This document shows positions 25,200-34,072 of a stretch of DNA of 64,000 bases, piece by piece. The position numbers were made by a program, and so were the translations under genes. The notes under the pieces are model-generated. The model was given only the letters and a program-made list of their open reading frames with translations, searched no databases and had not been told where the DNA came from. The stretch is from Hyalangium versicolor (GTDB lineage: Bacteria > Myxococcota > Myxococcia > Myxococcales > Myxococcaceae). The DNA lies in contig NZ_JAHXBF010000005.1 in the NCBI RefSeq assembly GCF_020103695.1, positions 434,001-498,000 on the forward strand, read 5' to 3'. The first letter of the stretch is position 1. Each line of letters starts with the position of its first letter.

Positions 25200-26858
25200 A
25201 TGAGCTTCTTCCAGGAACCGCCCCGCCTCGGCAACCAGTACGACGACGACTCCCTGCTGCAGTCCTACCTTGCCCGCAAGCTGCCGGAGGAGCTCCGACG
25301 CTCTGTCACAACGGAGTTACGGGAGCTGGGAGAGCTGAGTGGGAAGTACTTCTATGAGTTCCAACTGCGGGATCGGCTGAACGAGCCGGTGCTGACCCAA
25401 TGGGACGCGTGGGGTCAGCGGGTGGACCACATCGAGCTGACGCCGCTGTGGAAGGAGGCGGAGGTCCTCACGGCGAAGCGGGGGCTGGTGGCGGTGGCGT
25501 ACGAGCAGAAGAGCGCGGAGCTGAGCCGGGTGCACCAGTTCGCGCTGAACTACGTGATCCAGCCGTCGCTGGACGTGTATTCGTGCCCGCTGGCGATGAC
25601 GGACGGGGCGGCGCGGACGCTGTTATCGCTGGGGAACACGGAGCTGATCAACCGCGCCCTGCCCCACCTCGCGTCTCGGGATCCGGCGACGTTCTGGACG
25701 TCGGGCCAGTGGATGACCGAGCGGACGGGCGGCTCGGACGTGGGGCTGACGCAGACGGTGGCGAAGCAAACGCCGGAGGGCTGGCGGCTGTACGGGACGA
25801 AGTGGTTCACGTCGGCGACGACGTCTCAGATGGCGCTGACGCTGGCTCGGCCGGAGGGCAACGGTCCCGGAGGCAAGGGGCTGGCGCTGTTCTTCGTGGA
25901 GACGCGGAAGGCGGACGGGCGGCTGAACGGGATCCTGATCAACCGGCTGAAGGACAAGCTGGGGACGCGGAAGGTGCCGACGGCGGAGCTGACGCTGGAC
26001 GGGACGTTGGCGGTGCCGGTGACGGGGCTGACGGATGGCATCCGGAACATGTCGTGGATGCTGAACGTGACGCGGACGTGGAACGCGATGGGCTGCGCGT
26101 GGGCGATGCGGCGGGCGATGGCGTTGTCGAAGGACTACGCGGCGAAGCGGGTTCAGTTCGGGGCGAAGCTGTCGGAGAAGCCGCTGCACGTGGACACGCT
26201 GGCAGGGCTGGAGGCGGAGACGCACGGGGCGTTCCTGATGGCGTTCCGGGCGGCGGAGTTGCTGGGGCGGATGGAGGCGAAGGTGGCGAGCGAGGAGGAG
26301 TTGCTGCTGCAGCGCCTGGTGACGCCGCTGGCGAAGCTGACGACGGGCAAGCAGGCGGTGGCGGCGACGTCGGAGGCGGTGGAGGGCTTCGGCGGAGCGG
26401 GCTACGTGGAGGACACGTACTTGCCGCGGCTGCTGGCGGACACGCAGGTGCTGAGCATCTGGGAGGGCACGACGAACGTGCTCTCGCTGGACACGCTGCG
26501 GGCGTTGGCGAAGGAAGGATCGTTGGACGTGTTCCACACGGACGTGGAGAAGCGGCTGGCAGCGGCGAAAGACTCGGGGCTGAAGCCGTGCGTGAAGGCG
26601 GCGGAGGACGCGCTGGAGCACGCGCGGAGCTGGGTGTCGGGCTCGCTGGCGAATCCGATGGGGCTGGAGGCGGGAGCGCGGCGGTTCTCGCTGACGCTGG
26701 GCCGGACGCTGGAGTTGGCGATGCTGGTGGAGCACGCGCAGTGGTGCCTGGACAACGGCCACGGTCCGAAGGTGATGGCGGCGGCGCGGCGGTTCGCGCG
26801 GCACGGTGTGGATCTGATTTCAGACGTGGACTTGGACGACTCGCGGCTGTTGGCATAG
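25200..26858 (+). CDS. acyl-CoA dehydrogenase, AidB-like subgroup
   Basis: A 552-residue flavoprotein, longer than the usual 380-residue enzymes and like AidB/ACAD11-type members. Recognised blocks: TSGQWMTERTGGSDVGLTQT (FAD/substrate signature), GTKWFTSATTSQMAL, KDKLGTRKVPTAEL, RVQFGAKLSEKPLHVDTLA, and FGGAGYVEDTYLPRLLADTQ then IWEGTTNVL. By family it oxidises an acyl-CoA or, as AidB, helps against alkylation damage. ATG start after a weak site. Single gene; a hairpin follows at 26885-26910. Confidence 0.88.
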   Translation: MSFFQEPPRLGNQYDDDSLLQSYLARKLPEELRRSVTTELRELGELSGKYFYEFQLRDRLNEPVLTQWDAWGQRVDHIELTPLWKEAEVLTAKRGLVAVAYEQKSAELSRVHQFALNYVIQPSLDVYSCPLAMTDGAARTLLSLGNTELINRALPHLASRDPATFWTSGQWMTERTGGSDVGLTQTVAKQTPEGWRLYGTKWFTSATTSQMALTLARPEGNGPGGKGLALFFVETRKADGRLNGILINRLKDKLGTRKVPTAELTLDGTLAVPVTGLTDGIRNMSWMLNVTRTWNAMGCAWAMRRAMALSKDYAAKRVQFGAKLSEKPLHVDTLAGLEAETHGAFLMAFRAAELLGRMEAKVASEEELLLQRLVTPLAKLTTGKQAVAATSEAVEGFGGAGYVEDTYLPRLLADTQVLSIWEGTTNVLSLDTLRALAKEGSLDVFHTDVEKRLAAAKDSGLKPCVKAAEDALEHARSWVSGSLANPMGLEAGARRFSLTLGRTLELAMLVEHAQWCLDNGHGPKVMAAARRFARHGVDLISDVDLDDSRLLA

Positions 26859-26884
26859 CGCAAGAAGTAAAACAAATCCCAAGA

Positions 26885-26910
26885 GCGCCCCCGCCACCTG
26901 CGGTGGGCGC
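26885..26910 (+). terminator. GC-rich hairpin after the acyl-CoA dehydrogenase gene
   Basis: GCGCCCCCGC (26885-26894), loop CACCT, GCGGTGGGCGC (26900-26910): a 10-bp stem with one bulged T. No T run follows. It separates the dehydrogenase from the toxin gene. Confidence 0.5.
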
Positions 26911-26936
26911 AGGGACTGCCATTCTAATCAACACAC

Positions 26937-28310
26937 ATGCCCCGATCCCAAGTCACGATCATGGCCGCTCGCCTGTTCATATCGTTCTTGCTCTTGACGC
27001 TCCTCGCTGCCTGCAGAACCACACGCGTGGTGTATCTCGACACAGGCGAGAAAACGCCGCACGCGCATATCCCTCTCAGCGATGCAAGCGCACCAGTAGA
27101 GATAACGGGAAAGGAACTCAAGCACATTATCAAGCAGCAAGCAATGAGGTTGAAGAATTCGCTCAATCCCGAGAGAGACGCCCGGCAACTCTTTGGGGTC
27201 ACACCTCGCAGCGGCTGGTACGGATACACACAATATCAAGGGGTCACACCTCTCGAAACTCAGCCCTCACCCTCCCAATGGGCTCCATCTGATGTGCGAA
27301 TAACCCAGGAGTACGTGAGACGCTGTGAGGCTTCTGGAAAGCAGCGGGATTGCCTGAAGCTATTGCTGAACAACCCCGTCATCACAGAGGACGGCCGCTA
27401 TACGCTTGCCATGTCTTTCGCCATGGAAGAGGTACTGCCTGAGATGATGGAGTCTTTCAAGGACATGGCTGACCCAGAGGCCATCAAGGCATCCATTCTC
27501 TGGGCAATGACAATCTACGCTGTCTTGTGGATAGCGCCTGAACCGATCTCCAAAGGATTGGCAGCCGTCGTGACAGCCGGCTTCATCTGCTACGTCGGAG
27601 TGGACACTTTCTGGACACTCATTATGGGGTGGAGAGCCCTGATTGACGCAGTGGACCGTGCCACCTCGTTTTCGGAGATACGCGAAGCCGGAAGAAAATA
27701 CGGCAAGGTGATGGGAAGAAATGCTGCGCGGGCGTTCGGTCTGCTCCTGTCAGCCGCCATTGGTCAGACGGTATCTAGCTTCTCTGCCTCAATCCCGACT
27801 CTGCCCGGTTCAGCGCAGGCTTCGGTGCTTGGAGCGACGCAAGCAGGAGTCCGTCTTGCGAACATCGCAGAGGTGGAGACGGTAGCCGTGACAGCGGATG
27901 GTATCACCATTGCCCTCGCTCCCACTGCTGTCGCTGCGGTGGCTGATGGCCTGCGGGGCGCAGCTTCCAGCCCGGTGGATGCAGAGGGTCACGAGCACCA
28001 CATCGCCACCGACAAATGGACCGATGCGGCTCACAGTGGCGGCCCCTGGACACCCAAGTTCGAGGAGATCTTCGACCGCGCGGGTATGTCGCTGAATGAC
28101 CCTGCCAACAAGGTTCGCGTCCGTGGCCACCAAGGCCCTCATCCGCAGGCGTATCACGAGGAGGTGTACGAACGCTTGGACCGAGCAACATCCATGTGCC
28201 GACCCCTCCAGCAGTGCCAGCAGTTGCTCACTGCGGAACTCAAGAGATTGGCCAGCGAAATTTCCACGCAGGGCTCTCGGCTCAACAAGCTCGTGACCCG
28301 AACTGAGTGA
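26937..28310 (+). CDS. SitA-like lipoprotein polymorphic toxin with C-terminal AHH-type nuclease domain
   Basis: A 457-residue protein. The N-terminus is a lipoprotein signal (LFISFLLLTLLAAC, lipobox LAAC at about residue 26). A central part has two or three hydrophobic segments (about 180-235). The C-terminal 110 residues look like an AHH/HNH-type nuclease: H352, H354 and H355 in GHEHHIATDKW, then GPWTPKFEEIFDRAG and GHQGPHPQAYHEEVYERL. Lipoprotein toxins of this layout (SitA) pass between myxobacterial cells by outer-membrane exchange and pair with adjacent immunity genes. GC content is much lower than in neighbours (one sampled 60-base line is 28/60), a sign of transfer. Start ATG 26937 or 26961; both keep the signal. 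Confidence 0.75.
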   Translation: MPRSQVTIMAARLFISFLLLTLLAACRTTRVVYLDTGEKTPHAHIPLSDASAPVEITGKELKHIIKQQAMRLKNSLNPERDARQLFGVTPRSGWYGYTQYQGVTPLETQPSPSQWAPSDVRITQEYVRRCEASGKQRDCLKLLLNNPVITEDGRYTLAMSFAMEEVLPEMMESFKDMADPEAIKASILWAMTIYAVLWIAPEPISKGLAAVVTAGFICYVGVDTFWTLIMGWRALIDAVDRATSFSEIREAGRKYGKVMGRNAARAFGLLLSAAIGQTVSSFSASIPTLPGSAQASVLGATQAGVRLANIAEVETVAVTADGITIALAPTAVAAVADGLRGAASSPVDAEGHEHHIATDKWTDAAHSGGPWTPKFEEIFDRAGMSLNDPANKVRVRGHQGPHPQAYHEEVYERLDRATSMCRPLQQCQQLLTAELKRLASEISTQGSRLNKLVTRTE

Positions 28311-28330
28311 CGAGGGGACTCACCGTAGGT

Positions 28331-29572
28331 ATGAGATACTTCAAGCTATCGGAGGACGTCCTGATCCCAGGACGCTGGGAACTGAGGGCTCCACGGGATG
28401 AACAAGGACAGAAGATCTGGACCGGGCGATTCCGGAGAGGTGAGCCTGTTAGCTTGAATGGAGCAATCCGGATTCCCCTGTCGCGCCCTGGTAAACCGCT
28501 GGATTTCTCGGTGGCTGGAGCAGCGGTTCCCATCGTCCACGAGAAAGTGGCGAGCATCCTCCGCCGATTGGCTCCGAACGACGTACAGCTCATCCCAGTC
28601 AATGTCGAATCACAGCCAGACGAGTACTGCGCGCTCAATACTCTGCGCGTGGTGAGATGTATCGATGATGCAGCTTGCGAAGAAGTGCAGTATTGGTCAG
28701 ACGAGGATGGCCAGCCGGAACTTGTGGGGGAATACCGTGTCGTCGCTGGCCTGCACATTGATCCCACAAAAGTGGACGACGCAAAAATCTTCCGCCCATG
28801 GGGCTGGCCAGTCGTTCTCCTCGTGTCCGAGGAGGTCAAAACCGCCTTCGAAGAGGCAGGGCTCTCTGGCTCAAAGTTCACCGATGTGACCGGTCCAGAG
28901 CGTGTCCATCAGAAGGAGTCCTACAAGGAGCTGACGCACGAAAAGCTGATGCACCAGGTGGACGCTGCTCGCGAAACGGCCTTCCGCTCACTTGGAGAAC
29001 TCGAAGCGGAGGCCCTCGTTCCCATTGCCATGGGGGGACCGCTGTGGCCGGGTCACAGACAGGCGTGGCGCACCATCCACCGCTCAGGCAGCCACACGCT
29101 GCTGGCCACGGATGGGATGTCAGATCCGTTCATCGACCGGAGGGAGCCCTCAGCGGGTTTCGGCCTGGAACTCGTCATCGAGACGGACGAACCTGTAGAG
29201 CCCGTAGCGGGGAGTTGGCCCTTACGGTTGCTTCAGCGCGTGGCCGACGAAGTGGCTGAACATGAGCGAGTGCAATGGTTGCTCCTGAAGGGGCTCATGT
29301 CGATGGAGGTCTCGGGAGAGAACATGCCAGAGGCATTGGTCACCGATGAAGGACGCGTCGCGGTGTTGCTTGGCCTCGAGTCCAAGGGCATCCCTCGGGG
29401 CTTCATCACCCCCGCCGGTGAAGTGCGACTCGTCACCGTGAAGGCGCTACTTCCGGCCGAGTTGACCTATCTCCTCGATTACGGCCGGGGAGGCGACTCA
29501 GCGCTGGCAACGCTGTTCACGGAGAACGGCCAGGAGCACATCTGCCGCGCCACCAGGCAGCCCGTCGTATGA
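28331..29572 (+). CDS. composite immunity protein: Imm11-like N-terminus plus SUFU-like C-terminus
   Basis: A 413-residue protein 20 bases downstream of the toxin gene. Residues 1-200 match the myxobacterial Imm11-type pattern (MRYFKLSEDVLIPGRWEL, DVQLIPVNVESQPDEY, YRVVAGLHIDPTKV, VSEEVKTAFEEAG). Residues about 230-413 resemble the SUFU-like immunity domain (RSGSHTLLATDGMSDPF, SAGFGLELVIETDEP, VTVKALLPAELTYLLDYG). Either domain alone can be an immunity protein, so the fusion may neutralise more than one toxin. The ATG at 28331 is chosen because this family starts at MRYF; a GTG at 28307 would overlap the toxin stop. No signal peptide, consistent with acting in the cytoplasm. Confidence 0.72.
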   Translation: MRYFKLSEDVLIPGRWELRAPRDEQGQKIWTGRFRRGEPVSLNGAIRIPLSRPGKPLDFSVAGAAVPIVHEKVASILRRLAPNDVQLIPVNVESQPDEYCALNTLRVVRCIDDAACEEVQYWSDEDGQPELVGEYRVVAGLHIDPTKVDDAKIFRPWGWPVVLLVSEEVKTAFEEAGLSGSKFTDVTGPERVHQKESYKELTHEKLMHQVDAARETAFRSLGELEAEALVPIAMGGPLWPGHRQAWRTIHRSGSHTLLATDGMSDPFIDRREPSAGFGLELVIETDEPVEPVAGSWPLRLLQRVADEVAEHERVQWLLLKGLMSMEVSGENMPEALVTDEGRVAVLLGLESKGIPRGFITPAGEVRLVTVKALLPAELTYLLDYGRGGDSALATLFTENGQEHICRATRQPVV

Positions 29573-29594
29573 TCCTGCCTTAAACGAGGAGTGT

Positions 29595-30020
29595 ATGACC
29601 CAATCCAAACAAGCAACCGTGCGCGCCCAACCGCTGATCGCTGTGCGCGACGTGAAGGCCAGCAGCGCCTGGTATAAGGCCCTGCTCGAAGTGGAGTCCT
29701 CTGGGGACCCGGATCATCCACACCGGCTCATGTATGACCGGCTGATGAGCGGGGACACGCTCATTCTCCAGATCCACAGATGGGACGACGAGGAGCATCC
29801 CAACCTCACGCAGAGGGACAACGTACCGGCTGGACATGGTGTCCTCGTCTGGTTCGAAGTGGACGACTTCGATGCGGCCGTGGAGCGTGCGCGGAAGCTA
29901 CGAGCAACAGTGGTCGAGGAGCCGCATGTGAACCCGGCGCCCCAGCACCGGGAGATGTGGCTCCGGGATCCAGACGGGTACTACGTGGTTTTGGCGAGCC
30001 GTGATGGGGAGGCGGCGTAG
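29595..30020 (+). CDS. VOC-family (glyoxalase/bleomycin-resistance fold) protein
   Basis: A 141-residue single-domain vicinal-oxygen-chelate protein: it opens with PLIAVRDVKASSAWYKALLE and ends with REMWLRDPDGYYVVLAS, the paired beta-alpha-beta pattern of the superfamily, with a possible metal Glu in LVWFEVDDF. Function not predictable (isomerase, dioxygenase or binding protein). It follows the immunity gene by 22 bases on the same strand and could be read through from it, but its GC content is higher and like the chromosome. Confidence 0.8.
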   Translation: MTQSKQATVRAQPLIAVRDVKASSAWYKALLEVESSGDPDHPHRLMYDRLMSGDTLILQIHRWDDEEHPNLTQRDNVPAGHGVLVWFEVDDFDAAVERARKLRATVVEEPHVNPAPQHREMWLRDPDGYYVVLASRDGEAA

Positions 30021-30024
30021 CGCT

Positions 30025-30636
30025 CTACTCGAGCCCGGCATCTCCGGATCCGGTTTCAGAGGGAGATGCTCCTCCTGTCACTCCACCATCGTTGACCTGT
30101 TCCGTCTCACGTACTGCCCGGACCCGATGAAGCCCGACGCACTTTCCCTCGAACGAAATGAGCGAGAGCTCGACCTCGATGCACTCGGGTCCCAGTCCGT
30201 TGAGTTCCTTGGCGAAAAGCGGGAAACGTAGGGTGCGCCCATACCAGTACCCTGGCTCGAGGATGAGGAGGTCTTCTTCCCGGCCACGAGGTGGGAAAGC
30301 ATCCATGACGAGGAACGGAACGTTCTGGCGTGTCTGACAGTCCAAGACAGAGTTCACGTTCACATCGATGTTCGAGAACAGTCGCTTGTCCAGGCGCAGG
30401 CGCTCTCCCTCGGCACCCACAAGAAAATGCCCGGAGAGATACTCGCCGTCATAGTGGACTTCTTGGAGTTCTATCCTGGCACGTAGCGGCCGCTGCCCAC
30501 AGCCCGCCAGTCCCGATTCCTGCGGCATTAAGGAGGTGTCAGCCGGAGTGGAAGGTGCCGAGTTTCGAAAGAAGGGAACCCCTGTGCATGCAGCGACCAT
30601 CAGGAGTGCCAGTGGAGCCATCTCTCGATGAGTCAT
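30025..30636 (-). CDS. predicted lipoprotein, unknown function
   Basis: A 203-residue protein with a short lipoprotein signal ending in the lipobox VAAC (MAPLALLMVAAC). The mature part contains paired Cys (AGCGQRP, LDCQTRQ, PECIEV, GKCVGL) that could form disulfides, and reads as a beta-rich domain. Starts are possible at ATG 30636 or 30621; the latter has a better spaced GAG. Not recognised. It lies 38 bases downstream of the Lnt gene, which acylates lipoproteins, and is probably cotranscribed. It converges with the VOC gene. Confidence 0.6.
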   Translation of the reverse strand: MTHREMAPLALLMVAACTGVPFFRNSAPSTPADTSLMPQESGLAGCGQRPLRARIELQEVHYDGEYLSGHFLVGAEGERLRLDKRLFSNIDVNVNSVLDCQTRQNVPFLVMDAFPPRGREEDLLILEPGYWYGRTLRFPLFAKELNGLGPECIEVELSLISFEGKCVGLHRVRAVRETEQVNDGGVTGGASPSETGSGDAGLE

Positions 30637-30674
30637 TTGCTGGAGGCAGGCAAAGATACTGCTTCGCTGAGCCT

Positions 30675-32327
30675 TCAAGCCTTCATCCTCACCGCCCGTC
30701 GATGGAGCAGTGCCTCGACCAGCAGCAACACCACGCCCAAGATCAGCGCCGTGGGACCAAACCAGTCTCCCCAGGCCACCATCAATGTGCCGATGTGCTC
30801 GGTCGGCGGGATCGTCATCGCCACTCCTGCCTGCTGACCGGTCTGTATCTCTCGGACGATCTCGCCCGTCGGAGTGATGTAGGCCGAGATGCCGGAGTTC
30901 GTCGCCCGTACCTGTGGCAATCGTGTCTCGATGCTCCGGAACGCCGCCAGCGTCAGGTGCAGCTTCGGTCCCGCCGACGTCCCGAACCACGAGTCGTTCG
31001 AGAGCGTCACGATCAGCTCCGCCCCCTTGCTCACCGCCTGAGCCACGTAGCCCGGGAAGATGGCCTCGTAGCAGATGAGCGGCGCCACCTTCAGCACCCG
31101 GCCCCCGCGCAGCGGGAAGTTCAGCGACTGCGGCCCAGGCCCTCGCTTCCAGGTCCCCAACCACGGCAACAACCCGCGCACCCAGGGCGGGTCCATCACG
31201 TCAGGCACCCACTCTGTCAGCGGGAAGAGCTTCGTCTTGCGGTAGACGCCCAGTTCCAGCCGCTTCTCCTCCGGGTTCCCCACCGGCCCCAGGAACATCG
31301 CCGCGTTGAACTCGCGATCGTGATCCAACTCGTACGCACCGAAGATCAGCGGGATCTGGCGCTCGCCCACGAACTGCGCGAGGTCCTGATCGAACTCCGC
31401 CCCATCCTGGCTCTTCGGCGAGCCGAACGTCGTCGGATACACCGTCTCCGGCCACACGATCAGGTCCGGCTTCGAGTCCTTCAGCAGCTCGTCCGACAGC
31501 TTGTAGTGCGTGTCCAGGATCATCCGGAGCGCGTCGTACATCCCCTTCTCTGCCGCCAGCCGCCCGTAGTCCGTGATGTTCGCCTGCACCACCCCGACCG
31601 TCAGCCCTGGCCCTGCTCCCACGCGCTCGCTGACCTGTCGATAACGAAAGGCTCCATACCCGGCGAGCACCGCCACCAGCGCCACCAGCACCGTCGCAGG
31701 AGTTCGCAGTTCCCTCTCACCCGGCCACTTCCAGCCCCGAGCCGAGAAGGCCTTCACCACCGCCAGGATGCACTCGTTTCCGAGAATCAGCGCCACCGTG
31801 AGGCCATGCGCTCCAGCGATGTCCGCCCCCTGCCGCAGCCAGACAGAGCTGTAGAGCCCCTGCCCCAGTGTGTCCGCGAAGAGCTTGGGCCATGCCCATT
31901 CCGTCCCCACGTATACCAGCGCTCCGATCAGCCCTACGCGCAGGAACGCCCGCTCCGGAGCCATCCGCCGCGCCAGGTGTCTCGCCAGCGCCGCGGTGAT
32001 GAACTGCGGCTGCATGAACGGTCCGAACAGCAGCAACGCCAGCCAGAACATCCACATCGCCGAGGAGTGCGCGTAAGCCCCCAGCGCCTCCGCGAACCAC
32101 CCGAAGATCACCACCGTGAAGACCACGCTGAGCACCAGCCCCGCCGCCAGCGCCTGCCGCACCGTCCGCGCCCGATCCAACACCGCCAGCCACGGCACGA
32201 GCGCCACCCAACCCAACCAGCCCCAGACCGGCTCGATCTTCCCGAACAGCCACACGCCCAGCGACGTCGCCACGGCCGCGAGGAGCATCTCCCCGAACCG
32301 CCGCCCCACGGACAACTCCGAACTCAT
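30675..32327 (-). CDS. lnt: apolipoprotein N-acyltransferase
   Basis: A 550-residue protein with six or so N-terminal membrane helices and a periplasmic nitrilase-fold domain holding the catalytic triad: Glu in LIVWPETVYP, Lys in YRKTKLFPLTEWVP and Cys in PLICYEAIFP. VTLSNDSWFG and RATNSGISAYI are further Lnt blocks. It transfers the third acyl chain to lipoproteins before Lol sorting. The start overlaps the stop of the upstream 219-residue gene by four bases, so they are translationally coupled. Confidence 0.93.
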   Translation of the reverse strand: MSSELSVGRRFGEMLLAAVATSLGVWLFGKIEPVWGWLGWVALVPWLAVLDRARTVRQALAAGLVLSVVFTVVIFGWFAEALGAYAHSSAMWMFWLALLLFGPFMQPQFITAALARHLARRMAPERAFLRVGLIGALVYVGTEWAWPKLFADTLGQGLYSSVWLRQGADIAGAHGLTVALILGNECILAVVKAFSARGWKWPGERELRTPATVLVALVAVLAGYGAFRYRQVSERVGAGPGLTVGVVQANITDYGRLAAEKGMYDALRMILDTHYKLSDELLKDSKPDLIVWPETVYPTTFGSPKSQDGAEFDQDLAQFVGERQIPLIFGAYELDHDREFNAAMFLGPVGNPEEKRLELGVYRKTKLFPLTEWVPDVMDPPWVRGLLPWLGTWKRGPGPQSLNFPLRGGRVLKVAPLICYEAIFPGYVAQAVSKGAELIVTLSNDSWFGTSAGPKLHLTLAAFRSIETRLPQVRATNSGISAYITPTGEIVREIQTGQQAGVAMTIPPTEHIGTLMVAWGDWFGPTALILGVVLLLVEALLHRRAVRMKA

Positions 32328-32983
32328 GGCTTCGGCTCCACCTCGTTCGGATGCTCGGGATTCAGCATCCGGATCGGCAACCCCGGAGGCGCCAGCTCCG
32401 GCGGGACGATGCCGTTCTCCGGCACCTTCATGGGTTGGCCATTCGCATCCAGCGGAGGGTTCTCCGGGCTGAACATCAGGATCGCGGGCAACCGCTCGCC
32501 CTCATCCGAGGCCTGGTAGTGACGCACGTAGCCGGGAGGCAGCTCGAAGTCCTCCGGCACGATGATCCCCACCTTGATCGGATCCGTCCCAGGTGCAGGG
32601 AACAACATCATCCCCGAAGGGGCATCCCCGGGTTTCGGCATCTCGTAGAGCCCCTCGGGGAGCTGCTCGAGCACCTCCTCCGGTACCGCAGCCACCTGCT
32701 CCTGCACATGCTTGGGCAAGGCCTTCACCACCGGACGAGCAGGACGAGCAGGCTCCGGAGGCGCGGGCTTCGCCACCAGCGGGGCGGTCCTAGCCACCAC
32801 CGGCAGGCCCTCCGCCTCCGGCGTGTCGAACATCAGCCACACGCTCAGCGCCAGGGCCGCGCACGTGAGAGCAATCCCGATCCCGAGCACCCACGCGACG
32901 CCACCTCCCGCGCGCCGTTGCTCGACCCGGACGACTCCATCGCTGTCGACGTGCCGCTGTGGGGCCGGGGGCTGCGCCGGCAT
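32324..32983 (-). CDS. single-pass membrane protein with Pro-rich periplasmic part, unknown
   Basis: A 219-residue protein. A short cytoplasmic N-terminus (with RVEQRRAGGG) precedes one membrane helix (VLGIGIALTCAALALSVWLM, about residues 32-51), a Pro/Ala-rich stretch and a C-terminal domain rich in Pro and Glu (VPEDFELPPGYVRHYQ, PENPPLDANGQPM). It overlaps lnt by four bases and so is likely made in step with it. No family recognised; a myxobacterial envelope protein. Confidence 0.65.
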   Translation of the reverse strand: MPAQPPAPQRHVDSDGVVRVEQRRAGGGVAWVLGIGIALTCAALALSVWLMFDTPEAEGLPVVARTAPLVAKPAPPEPARPARPVVKALPKHVQEQVAAVPEEVLEQLPEGLYEMPKPGDAPSGMMLFPAPGTDPIKVGIIVPEDFELPPGYVRHYQASDEGERLPAILMFSPENPPLDANGQPMKVPENGIVPPELAPPGLPIRMLNPEHPNEVEPKP

Positions 32984-33076
32984 GCTCGCTCAGGACCTCC
33001 AGGCTCCGTATAGTACCGGCCCCTCCCATCGAGGCCAATCCGCCCCACGCGGAGCCTCTCGCCTCCCACGAACCCC

Positions 33077-33988
33077 ATGCACGCAGCAGCCGAGCCCGTC
33101 CCGCCTCCCACTCCCGGCGCTGACGCCGCTCCCCGCTTCCAGGTCCACGCCTGGCGGCCCGCCCTCCGGCTCCTCGCCATCGCGGCCCAGACCATCGGCA
33201 CGGGAAGCCTGCTCTACCTGGCCGCTGCCGCCTTCCAGGGCTCGCTCGAAGGCCTGGAGCCCCTCGTCCCGTTCGGCCTGATCCTGCGACTCGCGCTTCA
33301 GCTCGTGGCGCTCCTCCTCCTGCCTTGGGCGCTCGCGGCGCTGCTGCGGCGCGTCACTTCCGGCACACTCACCGTGGAGCCCTCACGGCTCGTGCTCCAG
33401 CTCCGCGGCGTGCACTTCGAGATCCCCCGAGACTCCGTCTCCAGCGTCGAGCCCTGGAAGCTCCCCCTCCCCGGCGCCGGACTGGCGCTGCGGATGAAAT
33501 CGGGGCGCCGCTTCCAGTATCAGCTCCAGGTGGAGAATCCCGCCGCGCTGCTCTCGACACTGGGCCTCACGCTGCCCACGGCAGCCACGGCGTCCGCACA
33601 TCCGGGAACGCGCTTCGGCCAGGCCCTTCACGACTTGCGGCGACGCTTCTGGGACAAGCCCGCCTTCAAGTTCGGCCTCTTCCCGCTGCTGCCCACCGGC
33701 GTCATGTTCCGCGCGCACCAGTACATCACCTTCGGAGGCCCCTTCGGCGAATACGATCTGCTCGGGCTCGCGGCCTACCTGAAGACCTTCGCGGCCTTCT
33801 GGCACAGCTTCGCCCTCGGCCTGCTCCTGTACGCGGGCGTCTGGCGCATCGCCGCCGAACTCCTCGCATTCGGCCTCACCTGGCTCCTGCCCTCGCGCGC
33901 TCACGGCGTGCGCCAGTTCGCGGAGTGGGTGTGCCGGCTCGCGTACTACGTGGGCGCCCCCGCGATCATGGTGCAGCCCTTCCTCTGA
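33077..33988 (+). CDS. multi-pass membrane protein, unknown function
   Basis: A 303-residue protein with hydrophobic segments near residues 30-55 and 65-90, a soluble beta-rich domain (about 95-165) with a PH-like look (TLTVEPSRLVLQLRGVHFEI), and two or three further helices in the C-terminal half. I do not recognise a family. It is divergent from the 219-residue gene with 93 bases between and ends just before the hairpin at 34005-34041. Confidence 0.65.
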   Translation: MHAAAEPVPPPTPGADAAPRFQVHAWRPALRLLAIAAQTIGTGSLLYLAAAAFQGSLEGLEPLVPFGLILRLALQLVALLLLPWALAALLRRVTSGTLTVEPSRLVLQLRGVHFEIPRDSVSSVEPWKLPLPGAGLALRMKSGRRFQYQLQVENPAALLSTLGLTLPTAATASAHPGTRFGQALHDLRRRFWDKPAFKFGLFPLLPTGVMFRAHQYITFGGPFGEYDLLGLAAYLKTFAAFWHSFALGLLLYAGVWRIAAELLAFGLTWLLPSRAHGVRQFAEWVCRLAYYVGAPAIMVQPFL

Positions 33989-34004
33989 GCCCCGGAAACA
34001 CGAA

Positions 34005-34041
34005 GGCGCGCCCCCACTCCCGAAAGGAGCAGAGGCGCGCC
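34005..34041. terminator. bidirectional hairpin between convergent genes
   Basis: GGCGCGCC (34005-34012) pairs with GGCGCGCC (34034-34041); inside, CTCC and GGAG pair around CGAAA. It lies between two convergent stop codons (33988 and 34073) and can serve both. No T run. Confidence 0.6.
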
Positions 34042-34072
34042 CGGAACTCAGCGCGCGAGGTGCGTCAGAGCA

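Noticed and set aside
25400..27292. Plus-strand reading frame of 630 codons
   Set aside because: It is a Gly/Arg/Ala-rich shadow in another frame of the acyl-CoA dehydrogenase gene.
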